A DNA stretch of 64,000 nucleotides from an uncultured Lachnospiraceae bacterium (lineage in GTDB: Bacteria; Bacillota; Clostridia; Lachnospirales; Lachnospiraceae): positions 174,127 through 238,126 of the forward strand of contig CALWES010000002.1 in NCBI GenBank assembly GCA_944377405.1. The letters run 5' to 3'. This document shows, in pieces, positions 27,417 to 36,221 of this stretch (positions within the stretch are counted from its first letter, which is position 1; the number at the start of each line of letters is the position of its first letter). A model generated the notes under the pieces. It was not told the origin of the DNA. It saw only the letters and a list, made by a program, of their open reading frames with translations, and searched no databases. The translations under genes and the position numbers were made by a program.

Positions 27417-29111
27417 ATGAAAAAGAAGTTAGCAGTTCTTATGGCATCTGTTATGGCAGTGTCAGTTGTAGCTGCAGGCTGCGGCGGCGGAAATACGGCA
27501 GCGGAAAGTGCCGATACCACCGTTGCTGCTGAGGCAGGAGAAGAGGCAGCTGCTGAAGGTGAAGGAGAAGCAGCAGCGGCAGAGGGACAGGTCCTGAACG
27601 TTCAGGTTGGTCCTTCCCCCGAGACCATCGATCCGGCTCTGAACTCCGCCATCGACGGCGCTAACATGATCATCCATGCCTTTGAAGGACTTCTGAAGTT
27701 CGATAAGGACAACAATATCGTTCCCGGTCTGGCAGAGTCCTGGGAGACCTCTGAGGACGGCCTCACCTGGACCTTCCATCTTCGTCCGGACCTGAAGTGG
27801 TCTGACGGCTCACCCCTTACGGCAAACGATTTCGTTTACTCCTGGAAGAGAGTCGTTGATCCCAACACTGCAGCACCCTACGGTTCCATCATCAACGTCA
27901 TCAAGGGCTTTGATGAGGCTGCAGCAGGAGATGTAGATGCCCTTGCCGTATCTGCTCCGGATGACAACACCTTCGTTGTTGAGCTGTCTAACCCCTGCGT
28001 ATACTTCGACAAGCTGGCAGCATTCGCTACCTGCGTACCGGTACAGCAGGCAACCATCGAGGCCAACGGCGATTCCTGGACCATCGATCCTGCAACCTAC
28101 ATCACCAACGGTGCTTACTACATGACCGAGTTCACCGACGGTGACCGTATCGTATTCGAGAAGAACCCCTACTACTGGGATGCTGAGAACGTAACCTTCC
28201 AGACCATCGTATGGAACCTCATCGAGGACGTGAACGCAGCCTACACCGCATATCAGAACGATGATCTGCAGATGATCAAGGCAGTTCCCACCGAGGAGAT
28301 CCCCTCCCTTGAGGGCAACGAGGAATTCCATGTAGAGCCCATCCTGGGAACCTACTACCTCAGCCTGAACACCCAGAGAGAGCCCTTCGACGATCCGATG
28401 GTTCGTGAGGCACTTTCTCTTGCAATCGACAGAGACTACTGTGCAAACACCATCATGCAGGGAACCTATACCCCGGCAACGGGCCTTGTTCCCACCGGAT
28501 GCTCCGACGCAGAGCCCGGCTCTTCCTTCCCGGAGACCAGCATCGAGCTGAACGGCGATTTCTTCAGCTCCGATTATGAGGCAAACCTGGAGAAGGCAAA
28601 GGAACTCCTGGCAGAGGCAGGATATCCCAACGGCGAAGGCTTCCCCACCATCGACTACATGACCAACGACGCCGGTTATCATAAGCCCATGGCAGAGTAT
28701 CTGCAGCAGGCATGGGGTGAGCTTGGTATCACCATGAACGTCAACATTCAGGAGTGGAAGACTGTAACGGCTGACCGTCGTGCAGGTAACTTCGACGCAG
28801 CAAGAAACGGCTGGGTAATGGACTATGATGATCCTTCCAACATCATCGAGCTTTTCGAGTCTACCAACGGCAACAACGACGGTAAGTACAGCAATCCTGA
28901 GTTCGATCAGCTGGTAGAGGAAGCAAGAACCACTGCTGATGTCAACGAGCACTACTCCAAGCTCCACGAGGCTGAGAAGTATCTCCTTGACGATGCAGGC
29001 TGCATCCCGGTTGCTTTCCAGGCAGATTTCTGGCTTCAGAAGTCCAACCTGAAGAACACCTGGCACAGCCCCTACGGATACTGGTACTTCATGAACGGTA
29101 CCCTTGAGTAA
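27417..29111 (+). CDS. oppA: Oligopeptide-binding lipoprotein (family 5)
   Basis: A 564-residue solute-binding protein with a lipoprotein signal (lipobox VAAGC, cysteine 22) and an Ala/Glu-rich linker. Family features are ETIDPALNSAIDGANMI and LRPDLKWSDGSPLTANDFVY. AAAGGAGGG precedes the ATG. Placement at the end of the operon behind a hairpin suggests separate dosage from the membrane parts. It belongs with OppBCDF and differs strongly from the binding protein at 15 kb, so the two systems probably take different peptides. Confidence 0.93.
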   Translation: MKKKLAVLMASVMAVSVVAAGCGGGNTAAESADTTVAAEAGEEAAAEGEGEAAAAEGQVLNVQVGPSPETIDPALNSAIDGANMIIHAFEGLLKFDKDNNIVPGLAESWETSEDGLTWTFHLRPDLKWSDGSPLTANDFVYSWKRVVDPNTAAPYGSIINVIKGFDEAAAGDVDALAVSAPDDNTFVVELSNPCVYFDKLAAFATCVPVQQATIEANGDSWTIDPATYITNGAYYMTEFTDGDRIVFEKNPYYWDAENVTFQTIVWNLIEDVNAAYTAYQNDDLQMIKAVPTEEIPSLEGNEEFHVEPILGTYYLSLNTQREPFDDPMVREALSLAIDRDYCANTIMQGTYTPATGLVPTGCSDAEPGSSFPETSIELNGDFFSSDYEANLEKAKELLAEAGYPNGEGFPTIDYMTNDAGYHKPMAEYLQQAWGELGITMNVNIQEWKTVTADRRAGNFDAARNGWVMDYDDPSNIIELFESTNGNNDGKYSNPEFDQLVEEARTTADVNEHYSKLHEAEKYLLDDAGCIPVAFQADFWLQKSNLKNTWHSPYGYWYFMNGTLE

Positions 29112-29157
29112 GATCCGTACGAGTCAGTGAACCCCGTCCCTTTGGGACACATAAGAC

Positions 29158-29182
29158 AGCGGAGGCCTTCGGTCTCCGCTGT
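29158..29182 (+). terminator. Terminator of the second peptide operon
   Basis: The stem CAGCGGAGG/TCTCCGCTG around CCTTCGG, followed by TTATATT. Confidence 0.75.
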
Positions 29183-29224
29183 TATATTATCCGGAAAAAC
29201 CGGCAGCTCATTTGAAAAAAACAC

Positions 29225-29253
29225 TTGATGAAATCAGAGTTTTCGGGTATACT
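29225..29253 (+). promoter_or_regulatory. Promoter of tRNA-Thr
   Basis: TTGATG (29225-29230), 17 bases, TATACT (29248-29253). Confidence 0.65.
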
Positions 29254-29280
29254 AAGATAGTTCGCGGAAGTGAACGGCAA

Positions 29281-29353
29281 GCCGACATAGTTCAGCTGGT
29301 AGAGCAATTGATTCGTAATCAATAGGTCGCGGGTTCGAATCCCGCTGTCGGCC
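29281..29353 (+). tRNA. tRNA-Thr (CGT)
   Basis: Acceptor GCCGACA/TGTCGGC, discriminator C. The anticodon stem ATTGA/TCAAT holds loop TTCGTAA, giving anticodon CGT. The T arm GCGGG/CCCGC carries TTCGAAT. CCA is not encoded. Confidence 0.93.
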
Positions 29354-29363
29354 GGTCCAAGGG

Positions 29364-29412
29364 AGGCTGTCCCGTTGAAGAGCAGAGGCTCGGAGACGGG
29401 GCAGCCTTTTTA
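29364..29412 (+). terminator. Terminator of tRNA-Thr
   Basis: AGGCTGTCCCG pairs with CGGGGCAGCCT across a 22-base loop and is followed by TTTTTAAT. Confidence 0.75.
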
Positions 29413-29522
29413 ATAAGTTTTTTCAGGGAAATGATTTTCTTCCTATGATATATGTTGCGCTTTTTGGTTGTTGGTGATAAACTTGTTACGTAAATTAACA
29501 AATGTTTTCCGGAGTGAAGACA

Positions 29523-30803
29523 ATGATCAAGATCGATAACAGACAAAATCAATATGTGGCGATCCTCCTGTGCAGCCTTATGATCACGGGCTTCGCCCAG
29601 TTCCGGCTGGGGATCCTGGTGCAGTATTTCACCATATCCCTGGGCATCGTCCTGATCCCCCTTTTCTATGTGGTGATCGAGGGCTTTCCCATCCTGCCGG
29701 TTTCCGTGCTCTCCGGCATTCTGGTGGCGGTGTCCCGGATGGTGGTGGATACCTATGGTACAGTGGTGGAGGTGGGCCCCTTTGTAAGCAACTATCTGCC
29801 GGAGACCTTCTTCTATATGCTCTACGGCTTTCTGTTTTATGCCTACTGCGAGCGGAAGGGCCGCAGGCTGAACTGCTGGAGGGATGTGGCGGCTCTGGCC
29901 CTCATCGACTATGCCTCCAATATGCTGGAGCTCTTCCTTCGGGAGGGGATCTCCCAGCTGACCCTTTACAATCAGGCCAGCATCCTGGCCATCGGCTTTG
30001 CCAGGGGACTGATCATATTCGGGCTTGCAGGCATGCTGCGATCCTACCGGGTGAGCCTTATGCGGCAGGAGGACGTGAAGATGTACCGGCAGCTGCTGAT
30101 CACCACCACGGAGCTCTCTGCGGAGATGATCTGGATGCGGGAGAACATGCAGCTTGTGGAGCAGACCATGAACGACGCGTATCGCATCTATGATTCCCTG
30201 AAGGAAAAGCATCCCCAGGAGGCCATCAAGGCCCTTTCAGTGGCCACCAAGGTCCATGAGATCAAAAAGCAGTACCATTCCATCATGACGGGAGTCAGCG
30301 CAGCCCTGAACCGGAACCTGGAGGCAAAGGACATGGCGGTGGCGGAGATTCTGTCCATCCTTCTGGGAAGGATCCGGGAGGCGGGGAAGGAACAGGGGAT
30401 CACCCTGAACTGCCATACCAACTGCCCTGAGAACCTCTATACGGAGAAGTATTACTATATGATGACCCTCTTCAATAATCTTTTCACCAACGCCCTGGAG
30501 GCGGCGGTGGGAGAGGAACAGGAGATCTCCGTAACGGTATCGGAGGAAGAGGGAGATTACGTATTTGCGGTATCCAATTCCGGAAAGGAGATCCCCAAGG
30601 AGGATATGCAGGATATCTGGAATGCGGGATATTCCACCAAGATCAATTACGAAAGCGGCGTCGTGGGAAGAGGCCTGGGGCTTATCATCGTAAGGCGTAT
30701 CGTGGAGCAGGAGTTCGGCGGGAAGATCGACAATGTACGTTCCGAGAACGGCTGGACCACCTTCTGCCTGCGGATCCCGAAGGAACGCTTTATTCAGAAA
30801 TAA
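29523..30803 (+). CDS. Sensor histidine kinase, YcbA/GlnK-like
   Basis: A 426-residue membrane kinase. About six hydrophobic helices occupy the first 190 residues, followed by a helical region and a dimerisation segment with the likely phosphorylated histidine in TKVHEIKKQYHSI. The C-terminal HATPase domain shows N-box NNLFTNALEAA and G-box VVGRGLGL. The ATG at 29523 follows GGAGTG (29511-29516); one at 29502 lacks a site. The response regulator follows after 15 bases. The partner's YcbB-like C terminus suggests the B. subtilis GlnK-GlnL type of system, which responds to glutamine; the signal here is unknown. Confidence 0.82.
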   Translation: MIKIDNRQNQYVAILLCSLMITGFAQFRLGILVQYFTISLGIVLIPLFYVVIEGFPILPVSVLSGILVAVSRMVVDTYGTVVEVGPFVSNYLPETFFYMLYGFLFYAYCERKGRRLNCWRDVAALALIDYASNMLELFLREGISQLTLYNQASILAIGFARGLIIFGLAGMLRSYRVSLMRQEDVKMYRQLLITTTELSAEMIWMRENMQLVEQTMNDAYRIYDSLKEKHPQEAIKALSVATKVHEIKKQYHSIMTGVSAALNRNLEAKDMAVAEILSILLGRIREAGKEQGITLNCHTNCPENLYTEKYYYMMTLFNNLFTNALEAAVGEEQEISVTVSEEEGDYVFAVSNSGKEIPKEDMQDIWNAGYSTKINYESGVVGRGLGLIIVRRIVEQEFGGKIDNVRSENGWTTFCLRIPKERFIQK

Positions 30804-30818
30804 GGGAGGAGAAAAGCT

Positions 30819-31694
30819 ATGAGAATATACATCGTGGATGACGACAGGAATATTTACAGCATCCTGAAACAGATCATTACGGAGAGGAAGCTGGGAGAGA
30901 TCTGCGGCTCCGCCGAGAACGGACAGGAGGCCCTGGAGGATGTGGCTTCCCTGAAGCCGGATATCATCATCGCGGACCTTTTGATGCCGGATCTGGACGG
31001 GATCACCTTTTCCGAGAAGGCCAAGAAGCTCCTTCCGGATGCCAGCGTCATCATGCTGTCCCAGGTGGACAATAAGGAGATGGTTTCAAAGGCCTATGAG
31101 AGCGGCGTGGAGTTCTATGTCCACAAGCCGGTGAATGCCATCGAGATCGAAAACGTCCTGAAGAATATCGAAGCCAGCCAGACCATGAAGCGGATCATTG
31201 CAAAGGCCCAGGATCTCTTTGCCGGGACCCCTGCTGCGGCACCCCAGACCGGAGCTGAGCGGGAAACGGTCCGGCCCTCCTCCCTTGGCATGGGCAAGCC
31301 CTATATGCAGCGTCTGCGGGGGATCCTGCAGGGCATCGGTATCAGCTCCGAGTCCGGCAGCCGGGATATCATGGCGATCATTGAGTACCTGATGGAAAAT
31401 GACATGGACATTACGGAGACCACCCTGAATGAGCTCTGCGGCCGTCTGGGGCAGAATCCCAAGTCCGTGGAGCAGAGGATCCGCAGGGCGGCCTTTGCAG
31501 GTATGGTCAACCTGGCCAATAAGGGCATGGAGGATTATGCAGACCCGGTATTCAACGAGTATGCGGGACGGCTGTATAACTTCGAGCAGATCCGTAAGGA
31601 AATGAACTATATCCGGGGAAAGAGCGACAAGCACGGAAACGTGCGGATCCGGAACTTTATCAGCGGCCTTCTGGCCTACTGCAGGGAGATGTAA
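30819..31694 (+). CDS. Response regulator, YcbB/GlnL-like
   Basis: A 291-residue regulator. The receiver domain (residues 1-120) has acidic pocket VDDD near the N terminus, phosphoacceptor Asp53 in IIIADLLMPD, and HKPV with the conserved lysine. The C-terminal part, from about residue 150, resembles the YcbB DNA-binding domain rather than OmpR or NarL types, by recall. GGGAGGAG precedes the ATG. In B. subtilis the GlnL-type regulator controls a glutaminase and an AGCS-family transporter, and an AGCS transporter lies 2.6 kb downstream here. That regulatory link is inference. Confidence 0.8.
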   Translation: MRIYIVDDDRNIYSILKQIITERKLGEICGSAENGQEALEDVASLKPDIIIADLLMPDLDGITFSEKAKKLLPDASVIMLSQVDNKEMVSKAYESGVEFYVHKPVNAIEIENVLKNIEASQTMKRIIAKAQDLFAGTPAAAPQTGAERETVRPSSLGMGKPYMQRLRGILQGIGISSESGSRDIMAIIEYLMENDMDITETTLNELCGRLGQNPKSVEQRIRRAAFAGMVNLANKGMEDYADPVFNEYAGRLYNFEQIRKEMNYIRGKSDKHGNVRIRNFISGLLAYCREM

Positions 31695-31701
31695 AAAAAG
31701 A

Positions 31702-31737
31702 AGCGGAGACACCTTTTTCGGGGCGTCTCCGCTTTTT
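31702..31737. terminator. Bidirectional terminator between regulator and selD
   Basis: AGCGGAGAC (31702-31710) pairs with GTCTCCGCT (31724-31732), with T-rich tracts on both strands serving the convergent genes. Confidence 0.85.
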
Positions 31738-31775
31738 CTTTGAAAGGATATGATCCGATACAGTATCAAGCCGGA

Positions 31776-32816
31776 TCAGAATACGCAGATGGGGTGGTCG
31801 GAAAGAGTATCTGCATAACCGATGACGGCGGCTTCCGGAACCACCTTCTTCAGGTCCTCCATGATCCGGTCCACCTGCTTTGCATCCACGGCATAAAGGA
31901 GGCCGCCGGAGGTCTGGGGATCGTAAAGTAGGTCCGTCAGGCTCTCGGAAACGGAAGCTGCGATCTGGACCTTTCCCTCCAGGTTCTTCCGGTTCCGGTA
32001 GGCGTTGGCAGGCACGAGGCCCATGGCGGCGTATTCCTGGGCAACGGACAGGAGGGGAACGGAAGAGGAGTCGATGTAAATGGTGCAGCCGGAGCCCTCG
32101 CACATCTCATAGCTGTGACCAAGAAGGGCAAAGCCGGTGACATCGGTGCAGGCGTGGACCCCTTCGTGGCGAAGGACCACATCGGAGGCGTACTTGTTCA
32201 GCTGCGCCATGGTGGAGACCAGCTCCTTATGCTGGGCAGGGGTCAGGAGACCGCCCCGCTCCGCATTGGTCAGGACACCGGTGCCGATGGCCTTGGTAAG
32301 GATCAGGGCGTCGCCGGGACGGATGCCGTTGTTCCGCAGGATCCTGTCCGGGTGAACGAAGCCAGCAACGCAGAGGCCGTACTTGGGGATCGGGTCCTTG
32401 ATGGTATGGCCCCCTACCACGATGGCGCCAGCCTCCCGGACCTTATCGTAGCCCCCCTGCAGGATGTTGTGTACATCCTCGTGGGGCAGGCTTTCCGGGA
32501 ACATGAAGACGTTCATGGCAAGCTTTGCTTCGCCGCCCATGGCCCAGACATCGGAAAGGGAGTTGGCGGCGGCTACCTGACCGTATTCGTAGGGATCGTC
32601 CACAGCCGGCGGGAAGATATCCACCGTCTGGATCAGAGCCACATCATCAGTGATCTTGTAAACTGCAGCGTCGTCTGCAGTATCATATCCGACTAAGAGA
32701 CGTTCATCCTGGAACGTCGGGAGACCGCGCAGGACCTGCGCGAGGTAATCGGGACCTATCTTGGATGCTCAGCCTCCGCACTCGCCGGAGAGCTTCGTGA
32801 GTTTGATATCTGACAT
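31776..32816 (-). CDS. selD: Selenophosphate synthetase, itself a selenoprotein
   Basis: SelD makes selenophosphate from selenide and ATP, the selenium donor for Sec-tRNA. The true start is the ATG at 32816 with GAGGAAG upstream. An in-frame TGA at 32771-32769 (Sec16) lies in SGECGGU and ASKIGPDYL, exactly where the catalytic Cys or Sec of SelD sits. Read through, the protein has 346 residues, the family norm. Starting instead at the next Met would delete the active site. Other motifs include DDAAVY and GGHTIKDPIPKYGL. A GC hairpin downstream of the TGA fits a SECIS. It is convergent with the two-component genes and 10 kb from selA/selB. Confidence 0.93.
32726..32742 (-). promoter_or_regulatory. 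SECIS hairpin of selD
   Basis: On the minus strand CGCGCAG-GTC-CTGCGCG forms a perfect hairpin whose apical GGTC begins 32 bases after the UGA, within the range of bacterial SECIS elements. Confidence 0.65.
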
Positions 32817-32926
32817 GTTACTTCCTCTTTTCGAAATTTATACTCTTATAACATAGATCCGCAGCCCCTTTTCGTCAAACTTTATCAGGAAACCTGATAA
32901 AGGAAGAGAGGATTATAAAGGCGGGA

Positions 32927-33916
32927 TCAGAGGACCGGCTTTTCGATGTTGTACTCATTGATCTTGTTGAAGATCTGCCGGGAGCTCATATTGAGGCGCT
33001 TTGCGGTGGCGGAGATGTTCCAGCCCATGCTCATGAGCACGGACTCCAGGAATTTCTTCTCGCTGACGGCCTTGAACTCCTTCCAGGTCAGGACGCTGTC
33101 CGGAAGCTCCATGCCCACGTCCTTCTTGGCCTCCCGCTTCAGATTGAAGAGGATGGGGATGCCCTCGCTGGTAATGGTGTGGTTGGTGCTGAGGACCACC
33201 ATGCGGGAGAGGGTGTTTTCCAGCTCCCAGATGTTGCCGGGATACTCGTAGTTGGTCAGGAACTGCCAGGCCTTGTCCTCGATGGTGTTGATGCGGATGT
33301 TGTTTTCCTTCTGGGCCTTATCCAGGAAGAACTGGATCAGATCCACCAGGTCCTCCTTCCGTTCCCGGAGGGAGGGGATCCGGATGCAGATGGTGCTGAT
33401 CCGGTAATAAAAGCCTTCGTTGATATTGTCGCCGATGATCTTCTTGGAAAAGTCCCTGGAGGTAGAGGAGATCAGCCGGCAGTTGATCTGATTCGTGTTC
33501 AGGGTACCGATGGGCTCGAAGGTCTTGCTCTCAATGGCGGAAAGAAGTCTGAGCTGTGCGGTGATATCCGCGTCCAGGATCTCCTCCAGGAAGAGGGTGC
33601 CGTCCCCCACGGTGCTGAGCTTTCCGGGCCTGATGTTCTGAGGACCGGTGAGAGAGTTGAGCTCGTGGCCGAAGAGCTCGTCCTGAAGCCCTTCCCCGGA
33701 ATAGGCCTGACAGTTTACGGATATAAAGGGAGATAGAGCCCTTGGACTGCAGGCGTGGATATAGCGGGCGATGGTTTCCTTTCCGGTCCCCGGTTCTCCC
33801 AGGATCAGGACATTTACATTGGAAGCAGCCACCTGCTCGCATTCGCTCAGGGTACGCTTAAAGAGGGGAGATGAGGTCTTCAGGTAAAAGTTTTTGAGCA
33901 TCTGTTGTTTGTCCAT
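32927..33916 (-). CDS. AAA+ enhancer-binding-type regulator lacking a normal GAFTGA loop
   Basis: A 329-residue protein of the sigma-54 activator class reduced to AAA+ and DNA-binding domains. Walker A GEPGTGKET is at residues 40-48, Walker B-like GDGTLFLEEI near 104-113, and an arginine-finger region YYRISTICIRIPSLRERKEDL. A Fis-type helix-turn-helix ends the protein (NISATAKRLNMSSRQIFNKI). The GAFTGA loop needed to contact sigma-54 is replaced by NSLTGP (about 87-92), and Walker B has Glu-Glu in place of Asp-Glu. No N-terminal sensory domain is present. It is divergent from the symporter at 34.3 kb. It may act independently of sigma-54, as TyrR-like proteins do. Confidence 0.8.
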   Translation of the reverse strand: MDKQQMLKNFYLKTSSPLFKRTLSECEQVAASNVNVLILGEPGTGKETIARYIHACSPRALSPFISVNCQAYSGEGLQDELFGHELNSLTGPQNIRPGKLSTVGDGTLFLEEILDADITAQLRLLSAIESKTFEPIGTLNTNQINCRLISSTSRDFSKKIIGDNINEGFYYRISTICIRIPSLRERKEDLVDLIQFFLDKAQKENNIRINTIEDKAWQFLTNYEYPGNIWELENTLSRMVVLSTNHTITSEGIPILFNLKREAKKDVGMELPDSVLTWKEFKAVSEKKFLESVLMSMGWNISATAKRLNMSSRQIFNKINEYNIEKPVL

Positions 33917-34317
33917 GTCATACCTCCGTGAAGCATTTATTTAAGTCGGAATAATAATTCTCTGTAAACTCATTCCAATAACAACATTATAATAGAAGTA
34001 GAGGTACAATTCAAGAAATATAATTCAGAAAATAACATAAAATTGAAAAAAAGTTCCAGAGTGGGGGAGGAAAAGGAGTAAGGAAAGCGAAAACTGCGAA
34101 ACTTATCGTGATACTTTTGTAAAAAAATGTAGATACTTGAAAAGTGCATAAAAAAAGAAGGAAATACACTGCCCAAATTATGAAAAAGTAATAAAAACTC
34201 GTTGACTTTTAACCTTCTTTTGTTATAATGAGTTACGTAGGTATCGGTTAACATTTTAACAATTTAACCGAAGCATATCTGCACAGAAACTTATCTCATA
34301 GAGAAGGGGGAAATTGT
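33917..34317 (+). promoter_or_regulatory. Divergent intergenic region with promoter and inverted repeat
   Basis: This 400-base AT-rich gap holds a promoter toward the symporter: TTGACT 34202-34207, 16 bases, TATAAT 34224-34229. An inverted repeat CGGTTAA (34245-34251) / TTAACCG (34264-34270) lies in the early transcribed leader and could be an operator or RNA hairpin. No glycine riboswitch core was recognised. Confidence 0.65.
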
Positions 34318-35796
34318 ATGGATGCTTTTAACCAATTAGTACTTTCCGTTCAGAACATCCTTGCAGGCTACGTTCTGCTGGTGGTTCTGGTAGGTGCCGG
34401 TATTTGGTTCACGGTTAAGACCGGCTTCGTACAGATCAAAGAGTTCGGAAACGGCTGGAGACGTCTCCTTGGCGGCCTTGGCGGCGGCAAGAAGGAGGGC
34501 GAGGGCGGCCTTTCCTCATTCCAGGCTGTTACCACTGCAATCGCAGGTCAGGTAGGTACCGGTAACATCGCCGGTGTTGCTACCGCTATCGCAGCCGGCG
34601 GCCCTGGTGCAGTATTCTGGATGTGGGTATCCGCATTCCTTGGTATGGCTACCATCTTCTGCGAGGCAGTTCTTGCTCAGGCTACCAGAAAGCAGCTTTC
34701 CGACGGAAGCTACATCGGCGGACCGGTGTACTACATCCGTGAAGCTTACAAGGGTACCTTCGGTAAGGTACTGGCTGGTATCTTCGCAGTTCTGATCGCT
34801 CTGGCTCTGGGACTTTTCGGTAACGCAGTACAGGCAAACTCCATCAGTGATGCATTCCATTCTGCATTCTTTGCAAATGTAACTGCAGGCTTCGAGTTCA
34901 TGGGACAGCATGTTACCTACGATAAGCTGGCATGCGGTATCGTGATCGCAGCACTTGCACTGATCATCTTTGCCGGCGGCGTATCCCGTATCGGTTCTGT
35001 AACTGAGAAGCTGGTTCCCATCATGGCTATCTTCTACCTCATCGGTGGACTGATCATCGTTATTGCAAACTTTACGGCAATCCCGTATACCCTGCAGATG
35101 ATCTTTGTAGGCGCTTTCAATCCGAGAGCAGTAGCCGGCGGTGCCTTCGGTATCGCAGTACAGGAAGCTGTTAAGCTTGGTATTGCAAGAGGTCTTTTCA
35201 ACAACGAGGCAGGTCTTGGTTCTACACCGAACGCTCATGCACAGGCAAGAGTTGATCATCCGGTTCAGCAGGGACAGCTGGCAATCGTGTCTGTATTCAT
35301 CTGCACCATGATGCTTACCACCCTGACTGCTATCGTTATCATCATCACCGGTATGCTTGAGCCCGACTCCATCGCACACAGCGCAGATGGCGTTCTGTTC
35401 ACCGGCGTATCTCTGACTCAGGCCGCATTCGGTACCCTGTACGGTTCCTTCGGTAATATCTTCATTGCCATTGCGATGTTCTTCTTCGCATTCTCTACCG
35501 TACTTGGCTGGTACTTCTACGGTGAGTCCAACATCAGATATCTGTTCGGAAAGACTGGTGTAAAGGTTTATCTGGGCGTTGTATGTGTATTCATCATTGT
35601 TGGATCACTGGCACAGGTTGAGACTGTTTGGAACCTTTCCGACTGCTTCAACTCCATGATGGTTATCCCGAACATCCTCGGTGTACTTGCTCTGACCAAG
35701 CTGGTTCAGAAGTACTACAAGGATTACAAGGAGAACTTCTGCCCGAATCATCCGGAGGATGGTTCCAGCTGGGCTAAGAAGGCTGCAAAGAAGTAA
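34318..35796 (+). CDS. AGCS family sodium:alanine/glycine symporter
   Basis: A 492-residue membrane protein of the alanine or glycine:cation symporter family. The family signature is clear in AIAGQVGTGNIAGVATAIAAGGPGAVFWMW (about residues 74-103), with LFNNEAGLGSTPNAHA later. About eleven hydrophobic helices are visible. The ATG follows GAAGGGGG. Its position directly upstream of the glycine reductase genes, and the same highly expressed codon style, suggest glycine import for Stickland reduction. It has its own promoter and terminator. Confidence 0.92.
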   Translation: MDAFNQLVLSVQNILAGYVLLVVLVGAGIWFTVKTGFVQIKEFGNGWRRLLGGLGGGKKEGEGGLSSFQAVTTAIAGQVGTGNIAGVATAIAAGGPGAVFWMWVSAFLGMATIFCEAVLAQATRKQLSDGSYIGGPVYYIREAYKGTFGKVLAGIFAVLIALALGLFGNAVQANSISDAFHSAFFANVTAGFEFMGQHVTYDKLACGIVIAALALIIFAGGVSRIGSVTEKLVPIMAIFYLIGGLIIVIANFTAIPYTLQMIFVGAFNPRAVAGGAFGIAVQEAVKLGIARGLFNNEAGLGSTPNAHAQARVDHPVQQGQLAIVSVFICTMMLTTLTAIVIIITGMLEPDSIAHSADGVLFTGVSLTQAAFGTLYGSFGNIFIAIAMFFFAFSTVLGWYFYGESNIRYLFGKTGVKVYLGVVCVFIIVGSLAQVETVWNLSDCFNSMMVIPNILGVLALTKLVQKYYKDYKENFCPNHPEDGSSWAKKAAKK

Positions 35797-35903
35797 TTCC
35801 ACGGGCATAACTTTTCAGTAACATTCTGACAACTAAATAAGCATAACATTACAGGCCGGAATATCCGGCAAATCACACACAATCGAGATATGTTTCAGAA
35901 CAG

Positions 35904-35938
35904 ACGGTGCCCCTGGAAAAATGATCCGGGGCACCGTT
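35904..35938 (+). terminator. Terminator of the symporter gene
   Basis: ACGGTGCCCC/GGGGCACCGT stem with a 14-base loop followed by TTTTG. Confidence 0.85.
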
Positions 35939-36085
35939 TTGTGAAGTAAAAAGCTGCAGTGTGCAAAAAAATACCGTGTGTATAATTTGAATAGAAGAAA
36001 ATGTAAACTTCTGTAAGATAGAGAAGAAATTTTCTTAAAATAGTAGTTTTTTGAAAAATAATTCTTAAAACAGCCTGTTAGCTTA

Positions 36086-36164
36086 TTGACAAATTATACA
36101 AATATGATATTATACTTTTAGAGTGAAGGGGAACTTGTGGAAATAATTTTCACACATGTGAGAA
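36086..36164 (+). promoter_or_regulatory. grdE promoter with downstream palindrome
   Basis: TTGACA (36086-36091), 16 bases, TATTAT (36108-36113). A palindrome TTCaCACATGTGaGAA at 36149-36164 lies just past the probable transcription start and is a candidate operator. Confidence 0.6.
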
Positions 36165-36221
36165 TTGCTACACAACGACCGTTTCGCATAAACAATGTTT
36201 TATTATTTAAGGAGGGTTCTC

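Noticed and set aside
33917..36221. Glycine riboswitch upstream of the symporter or grdE
   Set aside because: The conserved tandem aptamer core could not be recognised in either leader by eye; a covariance model search would settle it.
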